DNA from: Eulemur rufifrons
Lineage: Eukaryota > Chordata > Mammalia > Primates > Lemuridae
Direction of reading: 5' to 3'
Assembly: GCF_041146395.1 (NCBI RefSeq)
Contig: NC_090989.1
Span: 46,464,501-46,528,500, forward strand
DNA length: 64,000 bases
Positions 20,901 to 32,285 of the stretch are shown one piece after another. Under the pieces are notes generated by a model. That model ran no database searches. It was not told the DNA's origin and saw only the letters and a list, made by a program, of their open reading frames with translations. The translations under genes and the position numbers were made by a program. Numbering within the stretch: position 1 is the stretch's first letter; every line of letters begins with the position of its first letter.

Positions 20901-23900
20901 ATCTGATATGATAGCCGCTATACCATCTTTCTTTTGGTTTCCATTTGCATGGAATATTGTTTTCCATCCCTTCACCTTGAGTCTGTTGAGTCCTTGTGGG
21001 TTAGATGTGTTTCCTGAAGACAGCAGATACTTGGATTGTGTGTATTTATCATTTGACCAGCTTATGTCTCTTCAGTGGGCAGTTCAAGCCATTCACAGTT
21101 ATTGAAAGAATTGATAAGTAGGGTGGATTTCTCTTCATCCTGTTGAGTAGAACTTTGTTGCTTTGTTTTCTCTCTTGAGCCATTTGATATATGGCCTTTG
21201 ATCATTAGCTTTTGGGTGATTTTACACTGGTGAGTGTCTATTGGGCTGATCCATGTATAACCCAGTTCTGAGTACTTTCTGGAGGACAGATCTTGTTTGA
21301 CAGATTCCCTCAGTGTTTGCTTATCTGAGAGAGACTTTATTTCCCCCTCATATAGGAAACTTAGTTTTGCAGGATATAAAATTCTAGGCTGGGCATTATT
21401 CTGTTTGAGAAGACTGAGAATGGGGCTCTAATCCCTTCTGGCTTGTGAGGTCTCAGTTGAGAAGTCTGGAGTTAGTCTGATGGGTTTTCCTTTGTAAGTT
21501 ACAGGCTGCTTTCACCTTATGGCTAATAGAAGTGTCTCTTTCTTGTTTACTTTGGCCAGTCTGATGACTATGTGTTGTGATGGTTGCCTCTTTGGGATGA
21601 ATCTCCCAGGAGTCCCTTGAGTTTCTTGTACCTGGATATCTAGATTTCTAGCAAGGCCAGGGAAATTTTCCTCAAGTATTCCCTCAAATAAATTATTCAA
21701 CCCTTGTGTATTTTCTTCACCCTCAGGGATGCCTATGATTCTTATGTTAGGCCTCTTCACATAATACCATATTTGTTGTAGGCTTTGCTCATTCTTCTTA
21801 TTTCTTTGCTCTGTCTCTGGGACTGACTTGTTTAATGGAAAGATGTTTTCTTCAAGTGCTGAGATTCTTTCTTCTGCTTTATCTAACTGATTCTTAATGC
21901 TTTCCACTCTGTTTTGTAATTTCTTGAATGAATTTTTCATTTCTAGAAGGTCTGTTGATTTTTATTTAATATTTAAATTTCTTTAGTGAATTTTTCTTTC
22001 ACTTTCTGCATTCTTGTGGTTTCTTTGTGTTGGGTTTCCATTTTATCTTGCATGTCATTGAGCTTCCTTACAATCCATGTTTGAAATTCTTCATCTGTCA
22101 TTTCAGTATTCAGATTTTGGTTGGTATCCATTGCTAGAGAGTTGGTTTTCCCTTTTGGGGGTGTCCTTTTGCTTTACTCTTCATACTTCTGGAGTTCTTT
22201 CACTGATTCCTTCTCATCTGGAGCAGCTGTTGCTTCTTACCTTTGTATTTTCTTTATTTAGAAAGAAAAGTTTAATCTCTGAGCCCTAGTAGGTGATGTT
22301 TCTAGGTGAGAATCAAGTACACCCTGTTTGATGAGTCAGTCGATGCAGTAAAAAGGCTGCAAATTGGCCTCCCTGTCAGCAGGTGGCACTTGCTAGGAGA
22401 AACAAGCTGCAATGTTGTTTTTGGGTCTGTGACTAGCTCTAGTTTCTCCGGAGAAGCACTCTAGTACCCCAGGTGGTGGGTGGGGCCTTGGAATTTCCAG
22501 GTGTGTCCTTATTCTCCACCTCCGCAGGGGCTGGTTGGGGAGTGAGCCTGGGCAGGGCTGGGTTGGGTGAGCTGTCCTCAAGATCCACAAATGCTTTTAG
22601 CAGGGCCAAAGATCTGTTCTCTGTTTCTGGGCAAAACTCCCATGGAGGGGTTGAAGTGGCCTCACTCAACCAGAAAGTCTATGTGTGGTGGTTGGGCCAA
22701 TTAAGACCCTTAATCTGACAGTCTGGGGCAAGCCTTGCTCCTTTCCACCCTCCCCTATTCTGCGGTTTCTCCTGGGCCTCTGCTTGCAGGGAGGACCTCA
22801 AGCCTGCCGAGCTCCCGATTGTGCTGCGGGCTGGGAGGTTCCCTGCCCAGGAGCCTGGACTGAGCTGGGAGTATGGACCTCCTGTGGGAGGAGGGGTGCC
22901 CAAAAAGGATGCCACAGCTAAGAGCCACACTGCACTCTCTCCCCTGATCTGCCCCTGCAGGCACTGACACCTCTTGAGACTAATTCACAAATATCTCCTT
23001 TGTGCCTCTGGGCGATGCAATACAGACCTGGTGTATGGAATCTGGCCTGCAGGCCCATCCACCAAGCCCTGAAGATCAATCCCTGACCATGCTAGGGAGA
23101 AGGATCCTGGTTCCAAGTCGCCCACAGAGCGCTCAAGCTGGTTCAGTGTCCCTTTGCTTCAGGGTGTGTCCCACTCTGCTGGAGTTGCCAGGCAAGCAGC
23201 ACAAGGGAGGGCCAGCAGGCAGGGAGCTCACAATGTAAGCACACATCAGTCTGCTGTAGAACTCCAAAAGGAAAAGTCTGAGCCCTGATCCCTGTGGAAG
23301 CCTCTGTGTGGCGTCTCAATTGTCTCTTGGCAGCTGCAGGTGGGGGAGGAGAGGGAGAGAAAAAGAATCTGAATGGAGGAAGGTGACCCTTTGGTCATCT
23401 CCAACTTTCTCCTCGGGAGGCAGTCTGCCCAGAATGATGCAGCTCTGGAGTCATGCAGGTCACTTGGGACCCAGTGGACCCCTGTGGCTCCTGCAGCCTG
23501 GGCTGGATTTGGGAAATGTCCATGCAAGGATGAACAAGACAGATCCTGAGGGGTTGAGGCCCCCTGGGGAGGACAGAGGTGCCCAGTGGGTAGAGAAACA
23601 ATATGGTGCCTGCCGTCCAGCTTGGGTCTGTGGGGCTGGAGGCACACCATGGAGGTTAGGAGCCTGGCGCCCTGTGTGCAAGAAGCTCTATGCTCACTGG
23701 CAGCAGTAGTCCCTGGGCTGTTGTTGGCAGAAGGTCTCTCCAGCAGCTTGGGAGACCACCAGCAGTCCAAGATGTGAGGGAGGGAAAATTTAACCGTTCC
23801 ACCTACCTGTCTCACTGGTCTCCAAGCCTCTCGGGACTTAATCCCACACTGATGCCTTTCTCCTTCCAGATCTCCTCCACAACCTCTTCCTGTGGAGTCT

Positions 23901-24035
23901 CCTGTAGATTCAGGCACTCTTCCTTAAGACCCTCTTCTGATCTATGCTTCTCTGTCTGTTTTTTCACTTTAATTTAAAACTTTTTCTTACAAAGAAGCTC
24001 TGGCTGGTGGTGTCTCTGGTCTGCCGTCTTGCTCT
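17945..24035 (-). mobile_element. L1 with complete 5' end but missing its 3' end
   Basis: On the minus strand the element starts at 24035 with 'agcaagacggcagaccagag', a typical L1 5' start. It runs through a G/C-rich 5' UTR of about 2 kb (22000-24035), ORF1 (coding remnant 21512-21940) and ORF2 (endonuclease and reverse transcriptase remnants about 21450 down to 17945). ORF2 is fragmented: pieces at 19649-19840, 19284-19598, 18758-19243 and 18464-18712. The reverse-transcriptase motif reads LLADD instead of FADD. It stops abruptly within the ORF2 C-terminus at 17945, with no 3' UTR or poly-A, unlike ordinary 5'-truncated copies. Confidence 0.88.
21512..21940 (-). pseudogene. L1 ORF1 remnant (coiled coil and RNA-binding part)
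   Basis: A 142-codon frame with an N-terminal heptad-rich segment (KLQNRVESIKNQLDKAEERI) followed by the conserved ORF1p RNA-recognition region (RIIGIPEGEE) and a C-terminal segment ending in LLLAIR. ORF1p is the nucleic-acid chaperone of L1 particles, normally over 300 residues; this piece lacks both the N-terminal start region and the C-terminal domain end, so it is a decayed fragment. Confidence 0.85.
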
Positions 24036-24476
24036 TAGCACTCAATTCTATTTTTAACACTAATAGTGTTAACTCAGATTACTTTTGGTTTTGTTAGTAT
24101 TTGCCTGGAATTGGCTTTGTCATCATTTTTTTCACCTTTTATGTGTCATTAAATGTTCAATATTTCTTATAAACATCATGAGTTACATTTTGTTTTGCTT
24201 CAAAGATATACAACATGGCAATATCTTTCTTTAAACAGATGAGTTTACACTACTCAAATTTATTGTGTTTATTATTTCTACTATGTTATTTGGTGTCTGC
24301 CCCTACTTTACTTCCTTCTGTAGTATTATTTTCTTTTTTTATTGTTTTTCAGCATTTTAGTACCATCTTATTTTTAAATCTTCTGCAATGCTAACCTTTT
24401 AAAACGTACAAAACAGTCTATGTCTATTTAAACTTACCAAACAGCCCATTAGTTTCTTTGCTTGTCATCATATCTT
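24036..24476. other. No feature recognised
   Basis: T-rich sequence, perhaps a very old L1 remnant, but no diagnostic motif was found. Confidence 0.35.
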
Positions 24477-26695
24477 ATGGGGCATACCCCAGAGATATTG
24501 GGGGTTCAATTCCAGACCACAGCAATAAAATAAATATTGCAATTAAGTAAGTCACACAAGTTTTTTGGTTTCCCAGTGCATAGAAAAATTATATTTACAC
24601 AATACTGTAGTCTAATTTCTAATTGTGTGATAGCATTATGTCTAAAAAAAGTACATACCTTAATTAAAAATATTTTATTGCTGAAAAATGCTAATAATCA
24701 TCTAAACCTTTAGCAACTTGTAATATTTTTTTCTGGCAGAGGGTCTTGCCCCAGTGTTGATTGGGGCAAGTCCTGATCCTGATCAGGATGGTGATTTCTG
24801 AAGGTTGGGGTGGCTGTGGTAATTTCTGAACATAAGACAATGATGAAACTTGCTCCATTGATTGACTCTTCATTTCACAAAAGATTTCTCTGTGGCATGT
24901 GATGCTGTTTGATAGCAATTAAAATCTTTTTTTCTGTAGATAAAGTCTTGATATGCTGCTCAGGCTGGTTTTGAACTCCTGAGCTCAAGCAACCTGCCGT
25001 CCTCAGCCTCCCAAGTAGCTGGGACTACAGACATGCACCACCATGCCAGCTCTAGATAGCATTTTAGTCAGAGTAGATCTTCTTTCAAAATTGGAATCAA
25101 TCCTACAAAATCATGCTGCTGCTTTGTCAACTAAGTTTATGTAATCTTCTTAAGCCTTTGTTGTCATTTCAATAATGTTCACAGCATCTTCACTAGGAGT
25201 AGTTCTGTCTCAAGCAACTACTTTCTTTGCTCATCCACAAGAAGCAACTCTTCATTCATTCAAGTTTTACTAAGGGATTATAGCAATTCAGTCACATCTT
25301 TAGGCTCTCCCTCTAATTCTAATTCTCTCACTATTTCTGCCACATCTGCAGTTACTTCCTTCATTAAAGTATAGAACCCCTCCAAGTCATCCATGAGGTT
25401 TGGAATCAACTTATTTCAAACTCCTGTTCATGTTGATATTTTGACCTCCTCTATAAATCATGAATATTCTTAATGGCATCTAGAATGATTAATGCATTCC
25501 AGAATGTTTTTGATTCACTTTTCCCAGATTCATCAGAGAAATCACTCTGTATGGCAACTATGGATTCCAAAATGTATTCCTTAAATAATAAGACTTGAAA
25601 GTCAAAATTACTCCTTGATCCATGGGGTACAGAATGGATGTTGTGTTAGCAGGCATGAAAACATTAAGATTCTTGTATGTCTCCATCAGATGTCTTGGGC
25701 AACCAGGTGCATTGTCAATGAGAAATAATATTTGGAAAGGAATCTTCTTTTCTGAGTAGTAGGTCCCAACAGTGGGCTTAAATTATTCAGTAACCACACT
25801 GTAAACAGATGTGCTGTCATCCAGGTTTTGTTATTCCATTTATAAGGCACAGACAGAGCAGATGTAACCTAATTCTTAAGAGCCATAGGATTTTCAGATC
25901 AGTAAATGAGCATTGACTTCAACTTAAACTCACCAGCTGCATTAGCTCCTAACAAGAGACCCTGTCCTTCAAAGCTTTGAAGCCAGGCATTGACTTCTCC
26001 TATCTAGCTATGAAAGTTCCAGATGCCATTTTCTTCCAGTGGAGGGCTATTTCATCTACACTGAAAATCTGTTGTTTAGTATAGACACCTTCAGCAATTC
26101 TTTTAGCCAGATCTTCTGGATAACTTGCTGTAGCTTCAACATCAGCACTTGCTGCTTCATCTTGCACTTTCGTGTTATAAAGATAGCTTCTTTATAACCA
26201 GGAACCAACCTCTGCTAGCTTCCAATTTTTCTTCTGCAGCTTCCTAACCTCTCTTAGCCTTTACGGAATTGAAGAGAGTTAGTGCCTTGCTCTGAATTAG
26301 GTTTTGGCTTAAGAGAATATTGTAGCTGATTTGATCTTCTATTCAGACCAGTAAAACTTTCTCCATATCAACAGTAAGGCTGTTTTGCTTTCTTGTCATT
26401 TGTGTGCTCACTAGAGTAACAGTTTTAATTTCCTTCAGTAACTTTTCCTTTTCATTTACAACTTGGCTAACTTTGGTATAAGAGGCCCAGCTTTTGGCCT
26501 GTCTTGGCTTTTGACATTCCTTCTTCGCTAAGCTTATTCATTCTAGCCTTCGATTTAAAGTGATAGACACTCAACTCTTCCTTTCACTTGAACAGTTAGA
26601 GGCCATTTTAGTGCTATTAATGGACCTATTTCAATATTGTTGTGTCTCAAAGAATAGGGTGTCCCGAGGGGGCCACAGGCATGAAAGGAGGAACT
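24477..26695 (-). mobile_element. Tigger1 DNA transposon, decayed
   Basis: The left end 'ggcataccccagagatattg' matches the Tigger1 terminal repeat. It is followed by 'ttccagaccacagcaataaa' and 'ttttggtttcccagtgcata', then a long minus-strand pogo-type transposase remnant up to the 'gaggccattttagtgctatt' region around its start codon (about 26610). The transposase frame is full of stops and indels; the longest remnant is 24691-24918. The far terminal inverted repeat is absent or unrecognisable. Tigger1 is a cut-and-paste mariner/pogo-class element shared by primates, so this copy is old. Confidence 0.9.
24927..25053 (-). repeat. Alu-monomer SINE inside Tigger1
   Basis: Antisense 7SL-derived monomer: 'ctcaggctggttttgaactc', 'ctgagctcaagcaacctgcc', 'agcctcccaagtagctggga', 'ctacagacatgcaccaccat'. 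It breaks the Tigger1 sequence. The flanking GATAGCAATTAA and GATAGCATTTTA are a decayed target-site duplication. Confidence 0.85.
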
Positions 26696-27879
26696 AATCA
26701 TCCAGTTCACATACTATTCTGTTATTTATTGTTTCCTTGGGAACATTTGCTCCCCCATCAAGCACCCCTACAGAGTTCTGCAGGAACGGTGGAACCTTGG
26801 AAAATGGCAAATGTGTCTGTACAGAAGAGTGGAAAGGACGGAGATGTACAATTGGTAAGTTACAGGTGTGAGGTTTAGGTGACTCTTGTGTTAATAAGAA
26901 GAGCAGCAAGGCTTCTGGAAGCTTCAGTTAATGATTACAGAAACAGTAGGCATAGTAATGATGGCTTCAAGATGTGTTTATCAGTTCAATAGTAAAAGCT
27001 GAGTTTTCTTCTTGGGCTACTTACCTATCAGTGTTCCTTGTCTGTTTTCTGACTATCAAGTTTCTCTGCAAACTCACAGTTGTGTTTCCTTCTGGCTGCA
27101 ATGTCTAATGCAGGGCACTGGGTGATATTCTCTCAGGTTCTTTCAATTGGTGATATGCCATATTACCTTTCAAATATCACTATTCTATCACTATTTAAAT
27201 TTTCTGAAATTAAGATGCATTTTCCTATCCAAGTATATACTTATATTAAGTTTTTGTCTTTTCTTCCTTTTCCTTGAGAAATTGTTACTAAATTAGTCAT
27301 TTGATATCAATCAGTGCTGTCTCAGAACCAAAGTTGAAGGACATTTCTTGATCTGAAGTGGCTTCACAACACTCTGCCTACTTCATGCCATCCCCTTAGG
27401 ATCCAGAGCCTTGGAAGCCCACTCCTGTCATTTCCTAGACTCCTACCAGCCAGTACACCCCACACACCCCATGACGTTGGCCCTTTTGCTTTGACCCATA
27501 TTCTCGTGATACCACCATAGGCTCTATATTTTTAATTCCCAACAGTCCAGTTAGTCTGGATACACTCTCCTTGCTGATGTGATAGTGCTCACATTCCACC
27601 TCTACCAAGATATATATTGTGCACATTTTAACTGGAATCTGTTGTCCAACATACTAGTTATTCTAATGGCAGTAACTTAAGCAGAGAGGAAAGTACTGAA
27701 GTTCCTCACAGGCCAGTGTGTTCTATTAGCCTTCTATTACCCTTCCAGTTACACTGCAGAGGTTCTGAACTTTGACTTTTATCTGGTTTCAATTTGAAAA
27801 AGAAAAGTATAATTTAAATGAAAAAATATATTTTTCTTTTCATTACAGCTAATTTCTGTGAAAATAGTACCTATGTGGG
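26696..27879. other. No feature recognised
   Basis: Mixed unique-looking sequence. Short frames at 26642-26909 on both strands overlap each other and resemble nothing known. Confidence 0.4.
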
Positions 27880-28220
27880 TTTTTTTTTTTTTTTTTTTTT
27901 GAGACAGAGTCTCACTCTGTTGCCCAGGCTAGAGTGAGTGCCGTGGCGTCAGCCTAGCTCACAGCAACCTCAAACTCCTGAGCTCAAGCGATCCTCCTGT
28001 CTCAGCCTCCCGAGTAGCTGGGACTACAGGCATGCACCACCATGCCCGGCTAATTTTTTCTATATATATTTTTAGCTGTCCATATAATTTCTTTCTATTT
28101 TTAGTAGAGGTGGGGTCTCGCTCTTGCTCAGGCTGGTCTCGAACTCCTGAGCTCAAACGATCCGCCCACCTCGGCCTCCCAGAGTGCTAGGATTACAGGC
28201 GTGAGCCACCGCGCCCGGCC
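27880..28220 (-). repeat. Young lemur-type Alu
   Basis: T-run 27880-27900, then a well-preserved dimer with the diagnostic linker 'ttctatatatatttttagct' plus 'gtccatataatttctttcta', ending 'ccaccgcgcccggcc' with its CpGs intact. Flanks 'ctatgtgggttt' and 'ctatgggttt' look like the target duplication. The low divergence points to late insertion in the lemur lineage. Confidence 0.95.
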
Positions 28221-28321
28221 TATGGGTTTGACTTTTGCCAGAATTCCAGCAGGCAGATATGGACCTTCCTTGCAAATGTGTGGCAAGGATATACAATGTG
28301 CTGTGTATTTTTTCCAAACAC

Positions 28322-29118
28322 CCCTTTTTTAAATTTTTTTTTCAGCTCATTATGGGGGTACAAAAGTTCAGGTTATATATATTGCCTATGCCTCCCCATC
28401 CCCCCGAGTCTGAGCTTCAAGTGTGTCCATTCCCTAGACAGTGCACATCGCACTCATCATGTAGGTATGCACCCATCCCCTCCCCCCACCCTATCCCCCC
28501 CAGTCAGAACTTCAAGCGTGTCCATTCTCCAGGCAGTGAGCATCGCACTAATCAAGTAGGTATACACCCATCCCTTCCCCCCAGCCCCCACCTCTGTCCG
28601 ATACCCAGTTGGTGTTATTCCCAAATGTGCACTCAGGGAAACCAGTTTGCTGGTGAGTACATGTGGTGCTTATTTTTCCATTCTTGGTATACTTCACTTA
28701 ATATAATGGGTTCCAACTCTCTCCAGAACAAAAGGGATTCTGTATCACCGTTATTTCTTATAGCTGAGTAATACTCCATGGTATACATATACCACAATTT
28801 ACTAATCCATTCATGAATTGATGGGCATTTGGGTTGTTTCCACATCTTTGCAATTGTGAATTGTGCTGCTATAAACATTCGGGTGCAGGTGTCTCTTTTA
28901 TAGAATGACTTTTGTTCTTCTGGGTAGATGCCCAATAATGGGATTGCTGGATCAAATGGTAGGTCTACTTGAATCTGTTTAAGGTATCTCCACATTGCTT
29001 TCCACAGGGGTTGCACTAGTTTACAGTACCACCAGCAGTGTATGAGTGTACTTGTCTCTTTGCATCCACGCCAACATGTATTGTTTTGGGACTTTTTGAT
29101 AAAGACCATTCTCCCTGG
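28322..29118 (-). mobile_element. Outer L1, 3' part (before the nested L1)
   Basis: Poly-A seen as T-rich 28322-28342. The 3' UTR carries two tandem copies of a roughly 95-base pyrimidine-rich module (about 28395-28590 on the plus strand). An intact C-terminal ORF2 segment of about 165 codons follows (28633-29133, beginning a few codons into the nested element). It contains the Cys-containing [12 protein letters not shown] motif in variant form ([17 protein letters not shown]) and ends MYSPANWFP. Confidence 0.93.
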
Positions 29119-30811
29119 TCCAGATGGGTTCACACCTGAATTTTACCATACATACAAAGAAGAACTGGTGCCCATCCTACATAAACTATTCTCCAATATT
29201 GAGAAGGATGGAATTCTCCCCAACACGTTCTACCAAGCCAATATAACATTGATACCAAAACCAGGAAAGGACACAACAAAAATAGAGAACTACAGACCAA
29301 TTTCTCTCATGAATATAGATGCAAAAATTTTCAATAAAATACTAGCAAATCGAATCCAAGTGCTTATCAAAAAAATAATCCACCACGACCAAGTGGGCTT
29401 CATCCCCGAGATGCAGGGGTGGTTCAACATACATAAATCTATAAATGTAATTCACCACATAAATAGAAGCAAAAACAAAAACCATATGATACTCTCATTA
29501 GATGCAGAAAAAGCATTTGACAAAATTCAACACCCTTTTATGATAAAAACGCTTAACAAAATAGGCATTGATGGAACCTACCTAAAAATGATACAAGCCA
29601 TATATGACAAATCCACAGCCAACATCATTCTGAACGGGGAAAAATTGAAAGCACTCCCACTTAGAACTGGAACCAGACAGGGCTGCCCACTGTCCCCACT
29701 ACTTTTCAACATAGTATTGGAAGTCCTTGCGAGAGCTATCAGGCAAGAGAGCAGAATCAAGGGAGTCCAAATAGAGAAGGAAGAGATCAAACTCTCACTT
29801 TTTGCTGATGATATGATGCTATATCTGGAAAACCCCCAGGATTCAACCATGAGACTCCTGGAATTGATTAACGAATATAGCAAAGTCTCAGGCTACAAAA
29901 TTAATATACACAAATCAGAGGCATTTATATATGCCAATAACAGTCAATCGGAAAACCAAATTAAAGACTCAATACCCTTCAAAATAGCAACAAAGAAAAT
30001 AAAATATCTAGGTATATACCTAACTAAAGAGGTAAAGGACCTCTATAAGGAAAACTATGAAACACTGAGAAAAGAAATAGCAGAACTTGCAAATAGATGG
30101 AAAAATATACCATGCTCGTGGATCGGAAGAATCAACATTGTTAAAATGTCTATACTACGCAAAGTGATCTACAGATTCAATGCAATCCCTATTAAATTAC
30201 CAACATCATTCTTTACAGATGTAGAGAAAATAATTATACACTTTGTATGGAACCAGAGAAGACCCCGTATAGCAAAAGCAATTTTAAGCAACAAAAACAA
30301 AATGGGAGGTATTAATTTGCCAGACCTCAAACTATACTGCAAGGCTGTGGTTCTTAAAACAGCCTGGTACTGGCACAAGTACAGGGACACAGACCAGTGG
30401 AACGCAACAGAAAATCCAAATATAGAACCATCCTCATATAGTCACCTAATTTTTGACAAAGCAGGAAAGAATATACTCTGGGGACAAGAATCCCTATTCA
30501 ATAAATGGTGCTGGGAGAATTGGTTAGCCACTTGTAGAAGACTGAAACAGGACCCACAGCTTTCACCTCTGACCAAAATCAAATCACGGTGGATAACAGA
30601 CTTAAACCTTAGGCGTGATACAATCAGAATTCTAGAAGAAAATGTAGGAAAGACTCTTACAGACATTGGCCTAGGTAAAGAATTTATGAAGAAGACCCCT
30701 AAGGCAATCACAGCAGCAACAAAAATTAATGAATGGGACATGATTAAATTAAAAAGCTTCTGCACAGCCAAAGAAACAGTCAAGAGAATAAACAGACCAC
30801 CTACAGAATGA
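29042..30811 (+). pseudogene. Long open piece of L1 ORF2 (reverse transcriptase)
   Basis: A 589-codon frame: the first about 26 codons read through outer L1 sequence, the remainder is ORF2p. It carries the RT fingers ([19 protein letters not shown]), [46 protein letters not shown] and the catalytic FADDMMLY (FADD at 29811-29822). It ends at a TGA (30809-30811) where related copies have Trp ([11 protein letters not shown]). The same frame resumes after the stop (30929-31297), then a one-base indel near 31240-31260 moves the C-terminus into another frame (31321-31536, ending PENWFP). Not a functional retrotransposon, because the N-terminal endonuclease is missing. Confidence 0.93.
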
Positions 30812-31856
30812 GAAAAAATTTTTGCATACTACACATCAGATAAAGGACTGATAACAAGAATCTATTTAGAACTCAGGAAAATCAGCAAGAAAAAATCAAA
30901 CAACCCTATCAAAAAGTGGGCAAATGACATGAATAGAAACTTCTCAAAAGAAGATATAAGAATGGCTAACAAACATATGAAAAAATGCTCAACATCCCTA
31001 GTCATCAGAGAAATGCAAATCAAAACCACAATGAGATATCACTTAACCCCAGTGAGAATGGCCTTTATCAAAAAATCCCAAAACAACACATGTTGGCGTG
31101 GATGTGGAGAGACAGGAACACTCATACACTGCTGGTGGGACTGCAAACTAGTGCAACCCCTGTGGAAAGCATTATGGAGGTATCTTAAACAGATTCAAGT
31201 AGACCTGCCATTCGATTCAGCAATCCCATTATTGGGCATATACCCAAAGGAAAAAGGACATTCTGTAACAAAGACACATGTACCCGAATATTTATAGCAG
31301 CACAATTCATAATAGCAAAGATGTGGAAACAACCCAAATGCCCATCAATACATGATTGGATTAGTAAGCTGTGGTATATGTATACCATGGAATATTACTC
31401 AGCTTTAAGAAATAATGAAGATACGACATCTCTATGGTTCTGCTGGAGAGAGTTGGAACCCATTATATTAAGTGAAGTATCCCAAGAATGGAAAAACAAG
31501 CATCACATGTACTCACCAGAAAATTGGTTTCCCTGATCATCACCTAAATACACATCTGGGAATGACACCAATCGGATATCAGACTGAGGTGGAGGGTGGG
31601 GGAGGGGATGGGTGTATGCCTACACAATGAGTGCATTGCGCACCCTTTGGGGAATGGTAATGCTTGAAGGTACTTACTTGAGAAGGGGGGTTGGGGAAGG
31701 GAGGGATATATACCTACATGATGGGTGCAACGCGCACTATCTGGGGAAGAGACACGCCTGGAGCTCTGACTTGGGGGGAAAGGCGGTACATGGGCAATGT
31801 ATGTAACCTGCAATTCTGTATCCCCCATAACAATAAGATGAAATAAAAAAAAAAAA
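29119..31856 (+). mobile_element. 5'-truncated young L1 nested in the opposite-strand L1
   Basis: Starts inside the ORF2 reverse-transcriptase domain and runs to a 3' UTR with two copies of the 95-base module (about 31585-31770) and an A-tail (31845-31859). Flanks AAAGACCATTCTCCCTGG (29101-29118) and AAAGACCATTCTCACTGG (31857-31874) are an 18-base target-site duplication with one mismatch, proving insertion into the outer L1. Endonuclease, ORF1 and 5' UTR are absent. Confidence 0.95.
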
Positions 31857-32285
31857 AAAGACCATTCTCACTGGAGTTAAGTGATATCTCATTGTGGTTT
31901 TGATTTGCATTTCCCTGATGATTAGAGATGTTGAACACTTTTTCATATGTTTGTTAGCCATTTTTATATCTTCTTTTGAAAAATTTCTATTCATGTCCTT
32001 TGCCTACTTTTTGATAGGGTTGTTAGATTTTTTTCTTACTGATTTTCCTGAATTCTAAATAGATTCTTGTTATCAGTCCTATATCTGATGTGTAGTATGC
32101 GAAAATTTTTTCCCATTCTGTAGGTTGTCTGTTTACTCTCGTGACTGTTTCTTTGGCTGTGCAGAAGCTTTTTAATTTGATCAGGTCCCATTTATTTATT
32201 TTTGTTGTTGCTGTGATTGCCTTAGGGGTCTTCTTCATAAATTCTTTGCCTAGGCCAATGTCTGTAAGAGCCTTTCCTACATTTT
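31857..32285 (-). mobile_element. Outer L1, 5'-ward remainder
   Basis: Continues the outer element's ORF2 on the minus strand after the nested insertion (frames 31737-31994 and 32023-32238, with motifs such as [20 protein letters not shown] and [16 protein letters not shown]). The copy stops near 32285, so it is 5' truncated. Confidence 0.9.

Noticed and set aside
24500..24525. tRNA T-arm-like string 'ggttcaattccagacc'
   Set aside because: It is the subterminal part of Tigger1 and has no A box, cloverleaf or acceptor stem.
26642..26909. Overlapping frames of 71-78 codons next to Tigger1
   Set aside because: Mirror-image frames with no recognisable homology; part of the sequence is Tigger1 remnant.
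28235..28771. 178-codon plus-strand frame
   Set aside because: It starts beside an Alu and reads the antisense of an L1 3' UTR, so it is not a gene.
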